A stretch of 26,088 bases of DNA. It comes from Patulibacter sp050252545 (GTDB lineage Bacteria > Actinomycetota > Thermoleophilia > Solirubrobacterales > Solirubrobacteraceae). The stretch is from the NCBI GenBank assembly GCA_050252545.1, contig JBFWKS010000028.1:1-26088 (forward strand). The letters run 5' to 3'. The position numbers and the translations under genes were made by a program. The notes beneath the pieces were generated by a model. That model saw nothing but the letters and a program-made list of their open reading frames with translations, did no database searches and had not been told where the DNA came from. Below are positions 1 through 8,847 of the stretch, in pieces; positions within the stretch are counted from its first letter, which is position 1; each line of letters begins with the position of its first letter.

Positions 1-125
1 AGCGGCCGGCAGGGCGGCGAGCAGCCAACCGGGCCAACGGCCGTCGGCCCGACGACGGGCGGTTGCCGGGCCGACGACGCCTGGTGGGCCGGGCCGCGGG
101 CGAGCGCCCCGGCCGGCCCGGGCCG

Positions 126-878
126 CTACACCGGCCCGGGCTCCAGGAGCGACGACAGTCGCCCGGCGGCCACCGTCGCGGCCCGCGCGAACTGGGCCTC
201 CGCCCGCTCGAAGCGCGCCGTCGCCATCGAGATGCTCAGGGCGGCGATGACCTGCGAGTCCGCGTTGCGCACCGGGGCGGCGACGCAGGTCAGCCCGGCG
301 TGGCTCTCCTCGCGGTCGAGCGCGATCGCGTCCTGCCGGGCCGCGACGAGCTGGTCCCGCAGCCGGTCGATCGAGCCGACGGTCCGCTCCGTGAGGGGCG
401 GGAGCCCGTCGCTCTCGACCCGCTCCTCGACCTCACTCCACGGCCGGTGGGCCAGGAGCATCTTGCCCAGGCCCGTCGAGTGACCCGCCAGACGGACCCC
501 GGGCGCCCGCTCCGGGCGCTCGACGGCGCGCGGCAGGCCGTCGCTGGCGACGCAGACGATCGAGCGACCGTCCCACGTCGCGACGCTCGCCGCCTCACCG
601 AGGCGGTGCGACAGCGCCTCGACGATCCGGACGGACTGCCGCTGGAAGCCGTCGGCGTCCATGAGGCTGCGGCTCATCGCGAGCAACCGCCAACCCAGCC
701 GGTAGCGCCCGTTCGCCGTCTTCGCCAGGAACCCGATGTGGGCGAGGCTCGTCAGCATGTCGTGGGCGTTGGACTTCGGCAACTCGAGGGTCGTGGCGAC
801 CTCGGTCACCCCCCACTCGGGACGATCGGCGGTGAACAGGTTGAGCACCGTTCCGACTCTCGCGACGGTGTTGAGCAC
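126..878 (-). CDS. IclR-family transcriptional regulator
   Basis: A 250-residue protein with the two-domain IclR layout. The first 65 or so residues form the winged helix-turn-helix (GVTEVATTLELPKSNAHDML), followed by the GAF-like effector domain with the family pattern LAGHSTGLGKMLLA and, near the C-terminus, a LTCVAAPVRN segment. Length is normal for the family. The start is GTG, with a GAGGAGGG Shine-Dalgarno about 9 nt upstream. It is the last gene of a minus-strand series (livK1, DUF7064-like, acyl-CoA synthetase, iclR), with a 108-nt gap before it that may hold its own promoter. IclR proteins commonly bind an aromatic or short carboxylic ligand and control a linked catabolic operon, so it is the best candidate regulator of the surrounding uptake and CoA-ligase genes. 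The ligand cannot be read from sequence. Confidence 0.93.
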   Translation of the reverse strand: MLNTVARVGTVLNLFTADRPEWGVTEVATTLELPKSNAHDMLTSLAHIGFLAKTANGRYRLGWRLLAMSRSLMDADGFQRQSVRIVEALSHRLGEAASVATWDGRSIVCVASDGLPRAVERPERAPGVRLAGHSTGLGKMLLAHRPWSEVEERVESDGLPPLTERTVGSIDRLRDQLVAARQDAIALDREESHAGLTCVAAPVRNADSQVIAALSISMATARFERAEAQFARAATVAAGRLSSLLEPGPV

Positions 879-986
879 AGGACCGCCCTCCTCGGCGACG
901 GCGTTGCGACGACGAATCCGCGTCGTCGTCGTATCTTACAAGTAGTTCGTACGGAGTGTCCGATGTTCTCGGCGGACGTTCCGGGA
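879..986 (-). promoter_or_regulatory. iclR leader: hairpin and AT-rich putative promoter
   Basis: This gap separates the CoA-ligase stop from the iclR start. It contains an 8-bp perfect stem (907-914 with 921-928, loop 6 nt). Just upstream, read on the minus strand, is the locally AT-rich TTGTAAGATAC around 931-941, which could supply a -10 element (TAAGAT). At 959-973 lies TCCGATGTTCTCGGC, a one-base-off variant of the TCCG-N7-CGGA palindrome found elsewhere in the cluster. Promoter assignment is inferred only. Confidence 0.35.
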
Positions 987-2537
987 TCAGGACGAATGTT
1001 CGAGTGACTCGCGGGGCACGAGCAGGAACCGGCGGACCTTCCCGGAGACGGTTCGCGGCAGTGGATCGGTCGTCAACGACCACTCCCGCGGGACCTTGAA
1101 GTTCGCGAGCTCGTCGCGACACAGCGCCTCGAGCTCCTCGGCGGTGACCGCGTCCGCCTCGTGGAGGACGACGATCGCACGGCCGGTCTGCCCGTAGCGC
1201 TCGTGCGGGACCGCCACCACCGCCACCTCGGCGACCGCGTCGTGGTCCTGGAGCACGCGCTCGACCTCGGCGGGATAGACGTTCAGCCCGCCCGAGATGT
1301 ACATCTCGCTGACCCGCCCGGCGACGTGGAGGAACCCGTCCTCGTCGGTCCAGCCGCGATCACCGGTGCGGAGCCACCCGTCGACGACGGCCGTGCGCGG
1401 CGGCCCGTCGGCGGGACCGTGGTACCTCGTGCTGATGCTGGGCGCCCGCATGGCGATCTCGCCATGCTCGTGCGGCGGGAGGTCGTGGCCGTCCTCGTCG
1501 ACGACGCGGATCGTGGCGAGCATCGACGCCCGGCCGGCGGCTCCACGACGGGCGAGCACCTCGGCGTCGTCCAGGAACGCCGCCGTCGACGGGAACTCCG
1601 ACACGCCGTACCCCTGCATGAGCCGCGCCTCCGGCAGCACGGCGCGGACCTGCCCCAGCAGCTCGGGCGACACGGGCTCCCCGCCCGAGATGATGAGCCG
1701 CATCGACGACAGGTCGTGCTCCCGCGAGCGCGGGTCGTCGAGGACGATCCGCAGGACCGAGGGGGCCAGCATCGCGGTCGTCGTCCGGCGGCGCTCGATC
1801 AGCGCGCAGAGCTCGGGTGCGGTGAGGTTCCCCGTCGGACGGACGACCACGGTCGCGCCCCGCCACAGCGCGCCGAGGGTGATGCAGTGCAGGCCTGCGG
1901 CCCAGCACAGCGCGGGAACGACGAGGTGGACGTCGTCCTCACCGACGCCGAGGTCCACGATCTGCGCGGCGGCGTTGAAGAGCAGCGTGCCGTGGGTGTG
2001 GACGGCGCCCTTCGGGAACCCGGTCGTCCCGGACGTGTACTGCAGCAGGGCCGGCTCGTCCGTCATCACCGGGACCATCGCCACCGCCGGATGGGTCGGG
2101 TCGGTGAGCTCGCCCCAGGTGCGGGCCCCCGGCCGGGGCGCGTCGACGGCGATGAGCGTCACGTCGTCGAGGTCCTGCGCGACCGACGCGACGCCTTCCC
2201 AGAGCGCGGCCTCGCTCGCGAGCCACCGCGCCCCGGAGTCCTTGACGGCGAACCGCACCTCCTTCGGCTTGAGGAAGTAGTTCAGCGGAACGCTCACCCC
2301 GCCGAGGTGCGCCACCGCGAAGAGCAGCTCCAGCCACTCCGTGCGGTTGTGGAGCAGGATCGCGCAGCGATCGCCGCGGCGGAACCCGGCCGCGTGCAGC
2401 CCTGCGGCCAGGCGCGACACCCGCTCGCCGAGCGCGGCGTAGGTCAGCTCCTCCTCGCCACAGACGAGCGCGATCTTGTCGAGGTCGCGCAGCGCCGAGG
2501 TCCGGTTGCGATGGACGATGTCGGCCAGGCCGTACAC
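987..2537 (-). CDS. Acyl-CoA synthetase (AMP-binding enzyme, FadD-like)
   Basis: A 516-residue member of the ANL superfamily that would activate a carboxylic acid to its CoA thioester via an acyl-adenylate. Visible motifs are the P-loop YTSGTTGFPKG (about 167-177), GYGVSEF (A5), the hinge region with LRTGDRG and GGLNVYPAEVERVL (A7/A8), and the catalytic lysine in PRTVSGKV (about K500). The open frame continues further upstream, but GTG at 2537 is the sensible start: it lies 11 nt after the stop of the preceding gene, and the family N-terminus (YGLADIVHRN) begins there. The Shine-Dalgarno is weak, so translation may be coupled to the upstream gene. Substrate is unknown; the Liv-type transporter and DUF7064-like neighbour point to an aromatic, alicyclic or medium-chain acid. 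Confidence 0.93.
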   Translation of the reverse strand: MYGLADIVHRNRTSALRDLDKIALVCGEEELTYAALGERVSRLAAGLHAAGFRRGDRCAILLHNRTEWLELLFAVAHLGGVSVPLNYFLKPKEVRFAVKDSGARWLASEAALWEGVASVAQDLDDVTLIAVDAPRPGARTWGELTDPTHPAVAMVPVMTDEPALLQYTSGTTGFPKGAVHTHGTLLFNAAAQIVDLGVGEDDVHLVVPALCWAAGLHCITLGALWRGATVVVRPTGNLTAPELCALIERRRTTTAMLAPSVLRIVLDDPRSREHDLSSMRLIISGGEPVSPELLGQVRAVLPEARLMQGYGVSEFPSTAAFLDDAEVLARRGAAGRASMLATIRVVDEDGHDLPPHEHGEIAMRAPSISTRYHGPADGPPRTAVVDGWLRTGDRGWTDEDGFLHVAGRVSEMYISGGLNVYPAEVERVLQDHDAVAEVAVVAVPHERYGQTGRAIVVLHEADAVTAEELEALCRDELANFKVPREWSLTTDPLPRTVSGKVRRFLLVPRESLEHSS

Positions 2538-2548
2538 GGCAACCAGAC

Positions 2549-3586
2549 CTAGCGGATGAGCGTCGATCGGTAGGTGTAGGACGGGCTGCGCGTCACCGCG
2601 AACTCGAAGATGCCGGCGCCCTGCACCGCCCCGTCGCGGACGAACGACGCGGGCCGATCGGTGAGCGGCGTGTCGAGCGTGCGCGGCGTGACCGACGAGC
2701 CGAGCGTCCACGCCTCGTGCTCGACGACGTCGACGCCGTGACGCTTGCCGTGCCACCCGCCGTAGCCGCCCCCGGAGAGGAAGCCACCGCCGGTGGTGCC
2801 GTCGGCATCGAGCCGGACCGTCCGGCCGCTCTCGGTGTCGAGCTCGATGGTGCCGCGGACGAAGTCGAGGTCGGCGTCGAACTCCAGGTCGTGGCGGCCC
2901 GCGACGATCGGGTCGTCGGTACCGTCGGTGCCCAGGACGGCACCGTCGATCTGGGTCGTCGCGCCGGCGCGGTCCTCGTCCCACAGCACGGCCACGGCCG
3001 CGTCCTCGAACTGCGCCTGGACCCACATGTGGAGCCCACCGCCGGCGCTCACCAGGCGGACGCCGCGCGACCGGTCGCGCTGCCCGAGCCAGCCGGTGAC
3101 GTCGTGGCGGACCCCGTCGATGCGCAGCTCGCCCTCGTAGCTCCCGGACTGGAAGAAGTGCCCGAAGTCGCTGAGACCGCCGCGACCGTCGTCGATGACG
3201 ACCCGCTCGGTCTCCCACGGGTTCGTGCGGGCACGCCAGACGACGTCGAGCTCGGTGCCGGTCGGGTTCGGCCCGAGGACGATCCGCCAGGTCCGCAGCG
3301 GCTCGATGACCTCCCAGGAGAGCGGCCCGACGGCGTCGGCCGGCAGCTCGTCGGCGAGCGTCGAGAAGCGGGCGTTGTGCTGGACCCCGGGCGCCATCCG
3401 GATGACGTAGCCGTCGACGACGCCCGTGCCGGGATAGACGCCGGCGCCGATCATCACCAGCGGCAGCGGCTCGGGCCCGTGGAGGTTGAAGTAGAAGCGG
3501 TCGAAGAAGCGGTCGGCCTGCTCGTCGGGGGCGTCCCCGACGAGCAGGTCGTCGTCAGCGCTGAGCGTCGTCATCGGCGCCACCAT
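2549..3586 (-). CDS. DUF7064-like protein (possible CrtC/lipocalin-type fold)
   Basis: A 345-residue protein rich in beta-strand-forming, charged and aromatic segments, with no signal peptide or membrane helix. Features include LVMIGAGVYPGTGVVDGYVIR near the N-terminus, a QHNARF motif, Trp/Glu-rich strands (PLSWEVIEPLRTW) and a Gly-rich GGGFLSGGGYGGWHGKRHG loop. The pattern resembles the DUF7064/7065 family, which is often found beside CoA ligases and steroid or terpenoid genes and may share the two-lipocalin fold of carotenoid hydratases; this assignment is from memory and moderate. It sits between livK1 (51-nt gap) and the acyl-CoA synthetase (11-nt gap), so it is probably co-expressed and could bind or transform the acid. 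Start is ATG at 3586; an alternative ATG is at 3574. A GGAGAGG lies rather far (14 nt) upstream of the first. Confidence 0.75.
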   Translation of the reverse strand: MVAPMTTLSADDDLLVGDAPDEQADRFFDRFYFNLHGPEPLPLVMIGAGVYPGTGVVDGYVIRMAPGVQHNARFSTLADELPADAVGPLSWEVIEPLRTWRIVLGPNPTGTELDVVWRARTNPWETERVVIDDGRGGLSDFGHFFQSGSYEGELRIDGVRHDVTGWLGQRDRSRGVRLVSAGGGLHMWVQAQFEDAAVAVLWDEDRAGATTQIDGAVLGTDGTDDPIVAGRHDLEFDADLDFVRGTIELDTESGRTVRLDADGTTGGGFLSGGGYGGWHGKRHGVDVVEHEAWTLGSSVTPRTLDTPLTDRPASFVRDGAVQGAGIFEFAVTRSPSYTYRSTLIR

Positions 3587-3616
3587 CGCGTGGGGACCGC
3601 CTCTCCACCAGCCTCG

Positions 3617-3631
3617 TCCGGCAGTGTCGGA
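3617..3631. promoter_or_regulatory. Palindrome TCCG-N7-CGGA (site A)
   Basis: TCCGGCAGTGTCGGA lies in the 51-nt gap between the livK1 stop and the DUF7064-like start, 31 nt upstream of that start. It shares arms and spacing with sites B, C and D. It could be an operator or a weak hairpin. Confidence 0.45.
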
Positions 3632-3637
3632 TGCCGC

Positions 3638-4831
3638 TCACGGGGCGACCTCGGGGGCCAGCTCGAAGTCCGCGATCTGCTCGAACCGCGAGCCGCGCAG
3701 CTCGACCAGCTGCAGGCCGCGGGGCCCGGTGTGATCCTCGGCGCTCCAGCGCAGCCCCCGGACGCCCTCCGCGTCCAGCGAATAGCCCTTCAGCGCGTCG
3801 AGCACCTGCTCGCGCGAAGGCGCGTCGTCTCCCGCCGCCTCGGCCGCGTGTCGCAACACGCCGGCGCAGACCTTGCCCGCGGCGTACCCCTCGATCGTCA
3901 GGAAGTCGCTGGCATCCGTCTTCGGGTAGCGCTCGGCCATCGACGTGCGGTACTCGGCGAGGACGGGCGCCTGCTCGAGCGGGAACGGCGTGGCGAACAC
4001 GACGCGGCCCCGCAGCGATGCGCCGCCGAGCTTGACGAGCTGCTTGTTCTGCGCGGCGTAGGTCGTCCCCCACTCCGGCCGGAACCCGACGCGCGCCGTC
4101 GCCCGCGCCAGCTGCGCGATGACCGGGGCGACGTGGTTGACGAGCACGACCTCGGCGCCGGACGCCCGCAGCTTGGCCGCGACGGCGGACTGGTCCGCGG
4201 CCGCGGCGTTGAACGACACCGCCGCGACGGGGGTGATGCCGAGCGACTTGAGGTGCGCCTCGGCGCCCTTGCGGAACGGCTCGCCGATGCCGTCGTTGGT
4301 GTAGGCGATCGCGATCTTCTTCCGGTTCTTGGCCTTGACGAAGTGCTCGGCCAGCATCGCCGCGGTCTCGTCGTAGGGCGTGAGCATCTGGAACGCCGTC
4401 GAGTCGGCGGGGAAGAGGTCGGTCTCGCCGCTCTGCGCGACGGACCCCACGCCGTGCGCCTCGAGATACGGGGAGATCGCCTTGAGGGTTCCGGATCCCT
4501 GGTTGGAGCAGAGCATCACGACGCCCTCGCTCTCGACCAGCTCGCGGGCGGCCTTCGGCGTCTGCGCCGGGTTGAACTGGTCGTCGCGCACGACGACCTT
4601 GATCTTGCGCCCGCCGATGCCGCCGTCGGCGTTGACCTTCGCGAAGGCGGCGCGCATGCCGTCGTAGGAGTTGGAGAGCGCCTCCTGCGGTCCCGAGAGC
4701 GGCATGATCGTGCCGACGACGATCTCGTCCGCGTCACCGCCGGTCGGTCCGCCTCCGTCGTCGGAGCCGCAGCCCGTGGCCGCCAGCGCCGCTGCGAGCA
4801 GGGTGCCCGCCACCGTCATCGTCCTCATCAT
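3638..4831 (-). CDS. livK: Liv-type ABC transporter substrate-binding lipoprotein (copy 1)
   Basis: A 397-residue periplasmic-binding-protein type I (Peripla_BP_6 family). The N-terminus MMRTMTVAGTLLAAALAATGC is a lipoprotein signal, with the anchoring Cys at residue 21 followed by a GSDDGGG linker. The mature part opens with EIVVGTIMPLSGPQEAL, and GGRKIKVVVRDDQFNP is typical of the family. Start is the first of two adjacent ATGs, with GGAGGAG 8 nt upstream. It would capture a substrate outside the membrane and deliver it to a Liv permease. No permease genes are adjacent, so it probably shares the LivHMGF system encoded at 10830-14293. It leads the minus-strand operon with the DUF7064-like protein, CoA ligase and IclR regulator. 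Family ligands include branched-chain amino acids, aromatic acids and other carboxylates; the CoA-ligase neighbours favour a carboxylate. Confidence 0.93.
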   Translation of the reverse strand: MMRTMTVAGTLLAAALAATGCGSDDGGGPTGGDADEIVVGTIMPLSGPQEALSNSYDGMRAAFAKVNADGGIGGRKIKVVVRDDQFNPAQTPKAARELVESEGVVMLCSNQGSGTLKAISPYLEAHGVGSVAQSGETDLFPADSTAFQMLTPYDETAAMLAEHFVKAKNRKKIAIAYTNDGIGEPFRKGAEAHLKSLGITPVAAVSFNAAAADQSAVAAKLRASGAEVVLVNHVAPVIAQLARATARVGFRPEWGTTYAAQNKQLVKLGGASLRGRVVFATPFPLEQAPVLAEYRTSMAERYPKTDASDFLTIEGYAAGKVCAGVLRHAAEAAGDDAPSREQVLDALKGYSLDAEGVRGLRWSAEDHTGPRGLQLVELRGSRFEQIADFELAPEVAP

Positions 4832-4954
4832 CGCCGTGTCTCCTCCGGTCGTGTCGCCGCCGACCCTCTGCCGACGATCACCTCCCGGCAACGGGGGTCC
4901 GGTTCTGCCGGACGGCGCTCGCCGGTCCGGCGTCCGGCGCGCGAGGGTGACCCG
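4832..4954. promoter_or_regulatory. Divergent control region livK1 / MBL hydrolase with palindrome site B
   Basis: A 123-nt gap between divergent genes. It contains TCCGGTTCTGCCGGA at 4898-4912, a palindrome whose arms extend to GTCCGG/CCGGAC around a 5-nt centre. The centre lies about 74 nt from the livK1 start and 50 nt from the MBL start. No gene ends here, so a terminator explanation does not apply; a shared operator is more likely. No convincing -35/-10 pair was recognised. Confidence 0.5.
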
Positions 4955-5983
4955 GTGAGCGACGCCGGACCCCCGCCGACCGATCCCGCCGTCGCCGCGG
5001 CCCTGGAGGACGCGGGGGTCGTGCCGCTGGTCCTGCCGACGCTGCTCGGCGTGGGACCGGTGACGACGTACCTGGTGCACGGTGACCCACCGACCCTGGT
5101 CGACACCGGTCCGGCGATGCTCCCGACGCTGGACGCGCTCGAGCACGGCCTGGCCGTCTGCGGCGTGCGGATCGAGGATCTCGGGCGGGTCGTCGTCACG
5201 CACCACCACTACGACCACTTCGGCCTGGCGGGACGGATCGCGGCGCGCTCCGGCGCCGAGGTCGCCGCCCCCGCGGTCGCCGTCGACTACCTCGTCGACT
5301 ACCGCGAGGCACGCCGGCGCGACCGGGCGTTCCGGGCCGAGGCGCTGCGGGTGCACGGGATCGCCGAGGACGTGCGCGCCGCGCTCGACGAGCTGGCCGC
5401 CGCCCGCTCGGCGTGGGGCGCACCGACCCCGGTCGACCGGCCGCTGCGCGACGGCGACACGCTGGAGCTCGGCGGGCGAGCGTTCCGCGTGCTCGCCCGG
5501 CCCGGGCACTCCGAGAGCGACATCGTGCTGCACGAGCCCGGCGGGCTGCTGATCGCCGGGGACCACCTGCTGCCGGAGATCTCGTCGAACGCCGTCTTCG
5601 CCCGGCCGATCGCCGCGGAGGCGACGCCCGACGTCCGTCGCAACCCGGCGCTCGTCGACTACGCCCGGTCGCTGCGGGCGACCCGTGCGATCGACGCCGT
5701 GGCGGTGCTCCCCGGCCACGGTGCGCCGTTCGCCGACCACGTGCCACTCGTCGACGCGCGACTCCGGGCGCTCGAGCTACGGGCCGAGGAGCTGCTCGGG
5801 CTGCTCGACGCGACGCCGCGGAGTGCCCACGACCTGTCGCGCGTGCTCTGGCCGACGCTCGCCGCCGCCCAGGCGTCGCTCACCGTGTCCGAGGTCCTCG
5901 GCCACCTCGAGCTGCTGCTCGCCGACGCCCGGGCCGAGATGGTCGACGGCGAGGACGGCGTGGTGCGGTTCGTGGCGGCATGA
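4955..5983 (+). CDS. Metallo-beta-lactamase-fold hydrolase
   Basis: A 342-residue MBL-fold protein of the glyoxalase-II/LACTB2-like type. The metal-binding motif HHHYDH (H83, H85, D87, H88) is intact, with further ligands H185 (PGHSESD), D203 (AGDH) and H255 (LPGHG). After about residue 265 a helical C-terminal extension resembles the winged-helix tail common in this subgroup. The open frame extends much further upstream, antisense to livK1, but GTG at 4955 is chosen because the recognisable protein begins just after it and GAGGGTGA lies upstream. It diverges from livK1. MBL enzymes of this type often hydrolyse thioesters or lactones, so cleavage of a CoA thioester or lactone intermediate is plausible; the substrate is not visible. 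Confidence 0.88.
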   Translation: MSDAGPPPTDPAVAAALEDAGVVPLVLPTLLGVGPVTTYLVHGDPPTLVDTGPAMLPTLDALEHGLAVCGVRIEDLGRVVVTHHHYDHFGLAGRIAARSGAEVAAPAVAVDYLVDYREARRRDRAFRAEALRVHGIAEDVRAALDELAAARSAWGAPTPVDRPLRDGDTLELGGRAFRVLARPGHSESDIVLHEPGGLLIAGDHLLPEISSNAVFARPIAAEATPDVRRNPALVDYARSLRATRAIDAVAVLPGHGAPFADHVPLVDARLRALELRAEELLGLLDATPRSAHDLSRVLWPTLAAAQASLTVSEVLGHLELLLADARAEMVDGEDGVVRFVAA

Positions 5984-6094
5984 CGGTCGCGCCCGTCCGG
6001 CGATCGGCCGCGCCGCGGTCCGGCGCGTCGCTCGATGCCCCGGCCGGGCCCAACCGAAGTCCTACGTCACAAGCATCGTCCTCGCTGCCGGCGA

Positions 6095-6109
6095 TCCGGT
6101 TCTGTCGGA
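6095..6109. promoter_or_regulatory. Palindrome TCCG-N7-CGGA (site C)
   Basis: TCCGGTTCTGTCGGA lies in the 168-nt gap before the second acyl-CoA synthetase, 42 nt upstream of its ATG. It differs from site B at a single base (CCGGA to TCGGA). Confidence 0.5.
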
Positions 6110-6151
6110 CGTCGGTCGAACCCCGGGGCCGGGTTCGACATCGTCGGGAGC

Positions 6152-7729
6152 ATGGACTTCGCCACGGTCGTGCGTCAGTCGGCGCGCAACTTCCGGAGCA
6201 ACACCGCCGTCTGGTTCGAGGGGCGCGAGGCGAGCTACGCCGAGCTGTACGACCGGGCGTGCCGGCTGGCCGCCGGGTTGGCGCAGCTCGGCGTGCAGCC
6301 CCAGGACCGGGTGGCGGTGCTTGCCGACAACCGCTTCGAGACGGTCGAGATCGCGTGCGCGTGCGCGCTGGGCAACACCCCGGTCGCCACGCTCTACACG
6401 TACTACACGGGCGAGACCAACGCCTACCTGCTCGATCACCTCGACGCCCGGGTGCTGATCGTCGACGCCCGGCTGCTGGACCGGATCGAGCCGTGGCGGG
6501 CGCAGCTGGACGGCCTGCAGCACGTGATCGTCATGGGCGGGGAGGCGCCCGCGGGCACCATCGCCTACGACGATCTGCTCGCCTCCGCCCCGGCGACCGA
6601 TCCGCGTCGCGAGGTCCGGCCCGACGACGTGCACATCATCCGCTTCTCGAGCGGCACGACCGGCCGGCCGAAGGCGATGTTCCACACCGTCGAGCGGTGG
6701 ATGACCTACAACCACGGCTGGCGCTGGGCGACCCCGACGATCGACGAGCGCGACAGCTACCTGGCCGCCGGATCGCTCGCGCACCTGGCGGTCGCCTACC
6801 TGTGGGGGATGCTCGCCTGTGGCGCATCGGTCAGCCCGATGGCGAGCTTCGACCCGGCGCGCTTCGCCCAGCTCGTCGAGGAGCGCCGCGCGACGTACGC
6901 GACGATGGTGCCGACGATGATCGCCATGACCGTCGAGGAGCCCTCGGCGTGGGAGCGTGATCTCTCGTCGCTGCGCTGCCTGACCTACGCCGGCTCCCCG
7001 ATCGCGTCCGACACGCTGACCCGGGCGATCGAGCTGTTCGGTGACTGCCTGCACCAGATGTACGCCCAGAGCGAGGTCGCCCCGGTGGCGATGCTGTTGC
7101 CCCACCAGCACCGCCCGAACGGCAGCGAGGCGGAGCGGCGTCGCCTGCGCTCGGTCGGCCGCGCCCAGCCGATGGTCGAGATCTCGATCGTCGACGACGA
7201 CGGCAAGCCCGTCCCCGACGGCGAGATCGGCGAGGTCGCCGTCCGCTCGCCCGGCGCGATGAGCGGGATCTGGAACGACCCGGACGCGACCGCCGAGCGG
7301 CTGCTGCCCGACGGCAGCGTCCTGACACGCGACATGGGCCGGCTCGACGAGGACGGGTTCCTCTACCTCGCCGACCGCAAGGACGACATGATCATCACCG
7401 GCGGCTACAACGTCTGGCCACTGGAGCTGGAGGAGGCGTTGCTCTCCCACGCCGCCGTCGCCGACGCCTGCGTGATCGGGGTGCCGGACCCCCGCTGGGG
7501 CGAGACGCCGAAGGCCGTCGTCGTGCTCGACCCCGGTGCGACGATCGACCCTGCGACGCTGCAGGACGAGCTCGTCGCGCTCACCCGCGAGAAGGCCGGT
7601 CCGGTCAAGAAGGTCACCTCGGTGGAGATCGTCGATGCGCTGCCCCGCTCGGCGACCGGCAAGCTCCAACGCTCGGTCGTACGCGAGCCCTACTGGGCCG
7701 ACGCGACGACGCGGGTGGGTGGGGCATGA
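6152..7729 (+). CDS. Acyl-CoA synthetase (AMP-binding enzyme, second copy)
   Basis: A 525-residue ANL-superfamily ligase. Motifs present are FSSGTTGRPKA (about 165-175), MYAQSEVAP (A5), LTRDMGRLDEDGFLYLADR (A7), GGYNVWPLELEEALLSH (A8) and the C-terminal catalytic lysine in SATGKLQR (about K504). It is clearly different from the minus-strand ligase at 987-2537, so the two probably act on different acids rather than being a recent duplicate. Start ATG 6152 was chosen because the family N-terminus (FATVVRQSARNF) begins there; GGGAG lies only one base upstream, an unusually tight spacing. Its stop overlaps the start of the next gene (ATGA), so ligase and kinase are translationally coupled. Confidence 0.93.
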   Translation: MDFATVVRQSARNFRSNTAVWFEGREASYAELYDRACRLAAGLAQLGVQPQDRVAVLADNRFETVEIACACALGNTPVATLYTYYTGETNAYLLDHLDARVLIVDARLLDRIEPWRAQLDGLQHVIVMGGEAPAGTIAYDDLLASAPATDPRREVRPDDVHIIRFSSGTTGRPKAMFHTVERWMTYNHGWRWATPTIDERDSYLAAGSLAHLAVAYLWGMLACGASVSPMASFDPARFAQLVEERRATYATMVPTMIAMTVEEPSAWERDLSSLRCLTYAGSPIASDTLTRAIELFGDCLHQMYAQSEVAPVAMLLPHQHRPNGSEAERRRLRSVGRAQPMVEISIVDDDGKPVPDGEIGEVAVRSPGAMSGIWNDPDATAERLLPDGSVLTRDMGRLDEDGFLYLADRKDDMIITGGYNVWPLELEEALLSHAAVADACVIGVPDPRWGETPKAVVVLDPGATIDPATLQDELVALTREKAGPVKKVTSVEIVDALPRSATGKLQRSVVREPYWADATTRVGGA

Positions 7730-8814
7730 GCGCCCGCTCGGCCGACGGGCAGACCATCGTCGTCGACACCCCCGAGGAGGCCCAGGCCCTGCCGCTCGCT
7801 CCGCTCCTGGTCCGCGAGCCACTCGCCGTCCTGCTCGACGCCCACGGCATCGGCGAGGGACCGATCGAGGCGCAGCTCATCGGTGAGGGTCACTCGAACG
7901 TCACCTTCATCGTCACCCGTGGCTCGCGACGGTTCGTGCTGCGGCGCCCGCCGCGCCCGCCCTACCAGGAGTCCGCGCACGACGTGGTGCGCGAGGTCCA
8001 GGTGCTGCGCGCCCTGGCCCCGACCGCCGTCCCGGTGCCGCGGGTGCTGTTGTCGTGCGAGGACCGGTCGATCCTCGGCGTGCCGTTCTATCTCATGGAC
8101 GAGCTCGTCGGTGACGTGATCACCGACCGCGTTCCGACGCAGCTGGACACGCCCGAGGGACGCCAGGGCGTCGCCGACCGGATGGTCGACGCGCTCGTCG
8201 ACCTCCACGCGCTCGACGCGACCCGTCCCGAGCTGGCCTCGATCGGCCGGCCGGGCAACTACCTGGAGCGGCAGATGCGCCGGTTCGGGACGATCTGGGA
8301 CGAGCTGCGCACGCGCGAGGTCCCGGCGGTCGACGAGGTCACCGCATGGCTGACCGACAACCTGCCGACCCACAGCGACGTGGCACTGGTCCACGGCGAC
8401 TTCCGTCCGGCGAACGTCATGTGGGCACCGAGCGCCCCGGCGCGGATCATCGGCGTGCTGGACTGGGAGATCGCCACGATCGGTGATCCGCTCTGCGATC
8501 TGGGGTGGATGCTGTCGACGTGGCCGGAGCACGGTGACGCGCACGGCACGCTGCTGTCGGAGGCCGGGGCGATCGCCGATGGTGACTTTCCGTCGCGTGC
8601 GGCGCTCGCCGCGCGCTACGCCGAGCGCTCGGGCCGGTCGGTCGACGACATCACCTGGTACACCGCGTTCGCGTTCTGGCGGGCCGGCGTCGGCCTGGAG
8701 TCGTTCTACCGCCGGGCGCTGGACGGGACGAGCACCGACCCGTTCATCCATGCGCTCGTGCGCGGGGTGCCGGAGCTCGCCGAGCGGGCGCTGGCCGTCG
8801 TCCGGGACGCCTGA
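7726..8814 (+). CDS. APH-family phosphotransferase (ACAD10/11-type kinase, copy 1)
   Basis: A 362-residue aminoglycoside-phosphotransferase-like kinase. It has a Gly-rich IGEGHSNVTF nucleotide loop (52-61), the catalytic loop HGDFRPANV (H223, D225, N230) and the metal-binding DWE (D246). The FVLRRPPRPP and FYLMDEL patterns match the group related to the kinase domain of ACAD10/ACAD11 and to LvaA of the levulinate pathway. Those enzymes phosphorylate 4-hydroxyacyl-CoA so that an acyl-CoA dehydrogenase-type step can follow. It starts at ATG 7726, overlapping the CoA-ligase stop by four bases. The ligase-kinase pair fits activation of an acid followed by phosphorylation of a hydroxyacyl-CoA. That role is inference; an antibiotic-resistance role is unlikely from context. 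Confidence 0.9.
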   Translation: MSARSADGQTIVVDTPEEAQALPLAPLLVREPLAVLLDAHGIGEGPIEAQLIGEGHSNVTFIVTRGSRRFVLRRPPRPPYQESAHDVVREVQVLRALAPTAVPVPRVLLSCEDRSILGVPFYLMDELVGDVITDRVPTQLDTPEGRQGVADRMVDALVDLHALDATRPELASIGRPGNYLERQMRRFGTIWDELRTREVPAVDEVTAWLTDNLPTHSDVALVHGDFRPANVMWAPSAPARIIGVLDWEIATIGDPLCDLGWMLSTWPEHGDAHGTLLSEAGAIADGDFPSRAALAARYAERSGRSVDDITWYTAFAFWRAGVGLESFYRRALDGTSTDPFIHALVRGVPELAERALAVVRDA

Positions 8815-8847
8815 CGACCCGGTCCGGGTACCGTCGACGACCGAACG

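Noticed and set aside
1..125. Possible gene at the left edge (minus-strand reading includes WPGWLLAALPAA)
   Set aside because: There is no clear start codon or ribosome site and too little sequence to support a call.
2717..4954. Open frame continuing far upstream of the MBL hydrolase start
   Set aside because: It is antisense to livK1 and the DUF7064-like gene, shows no family resemblance, and exists because high GC makes stop codons rare.
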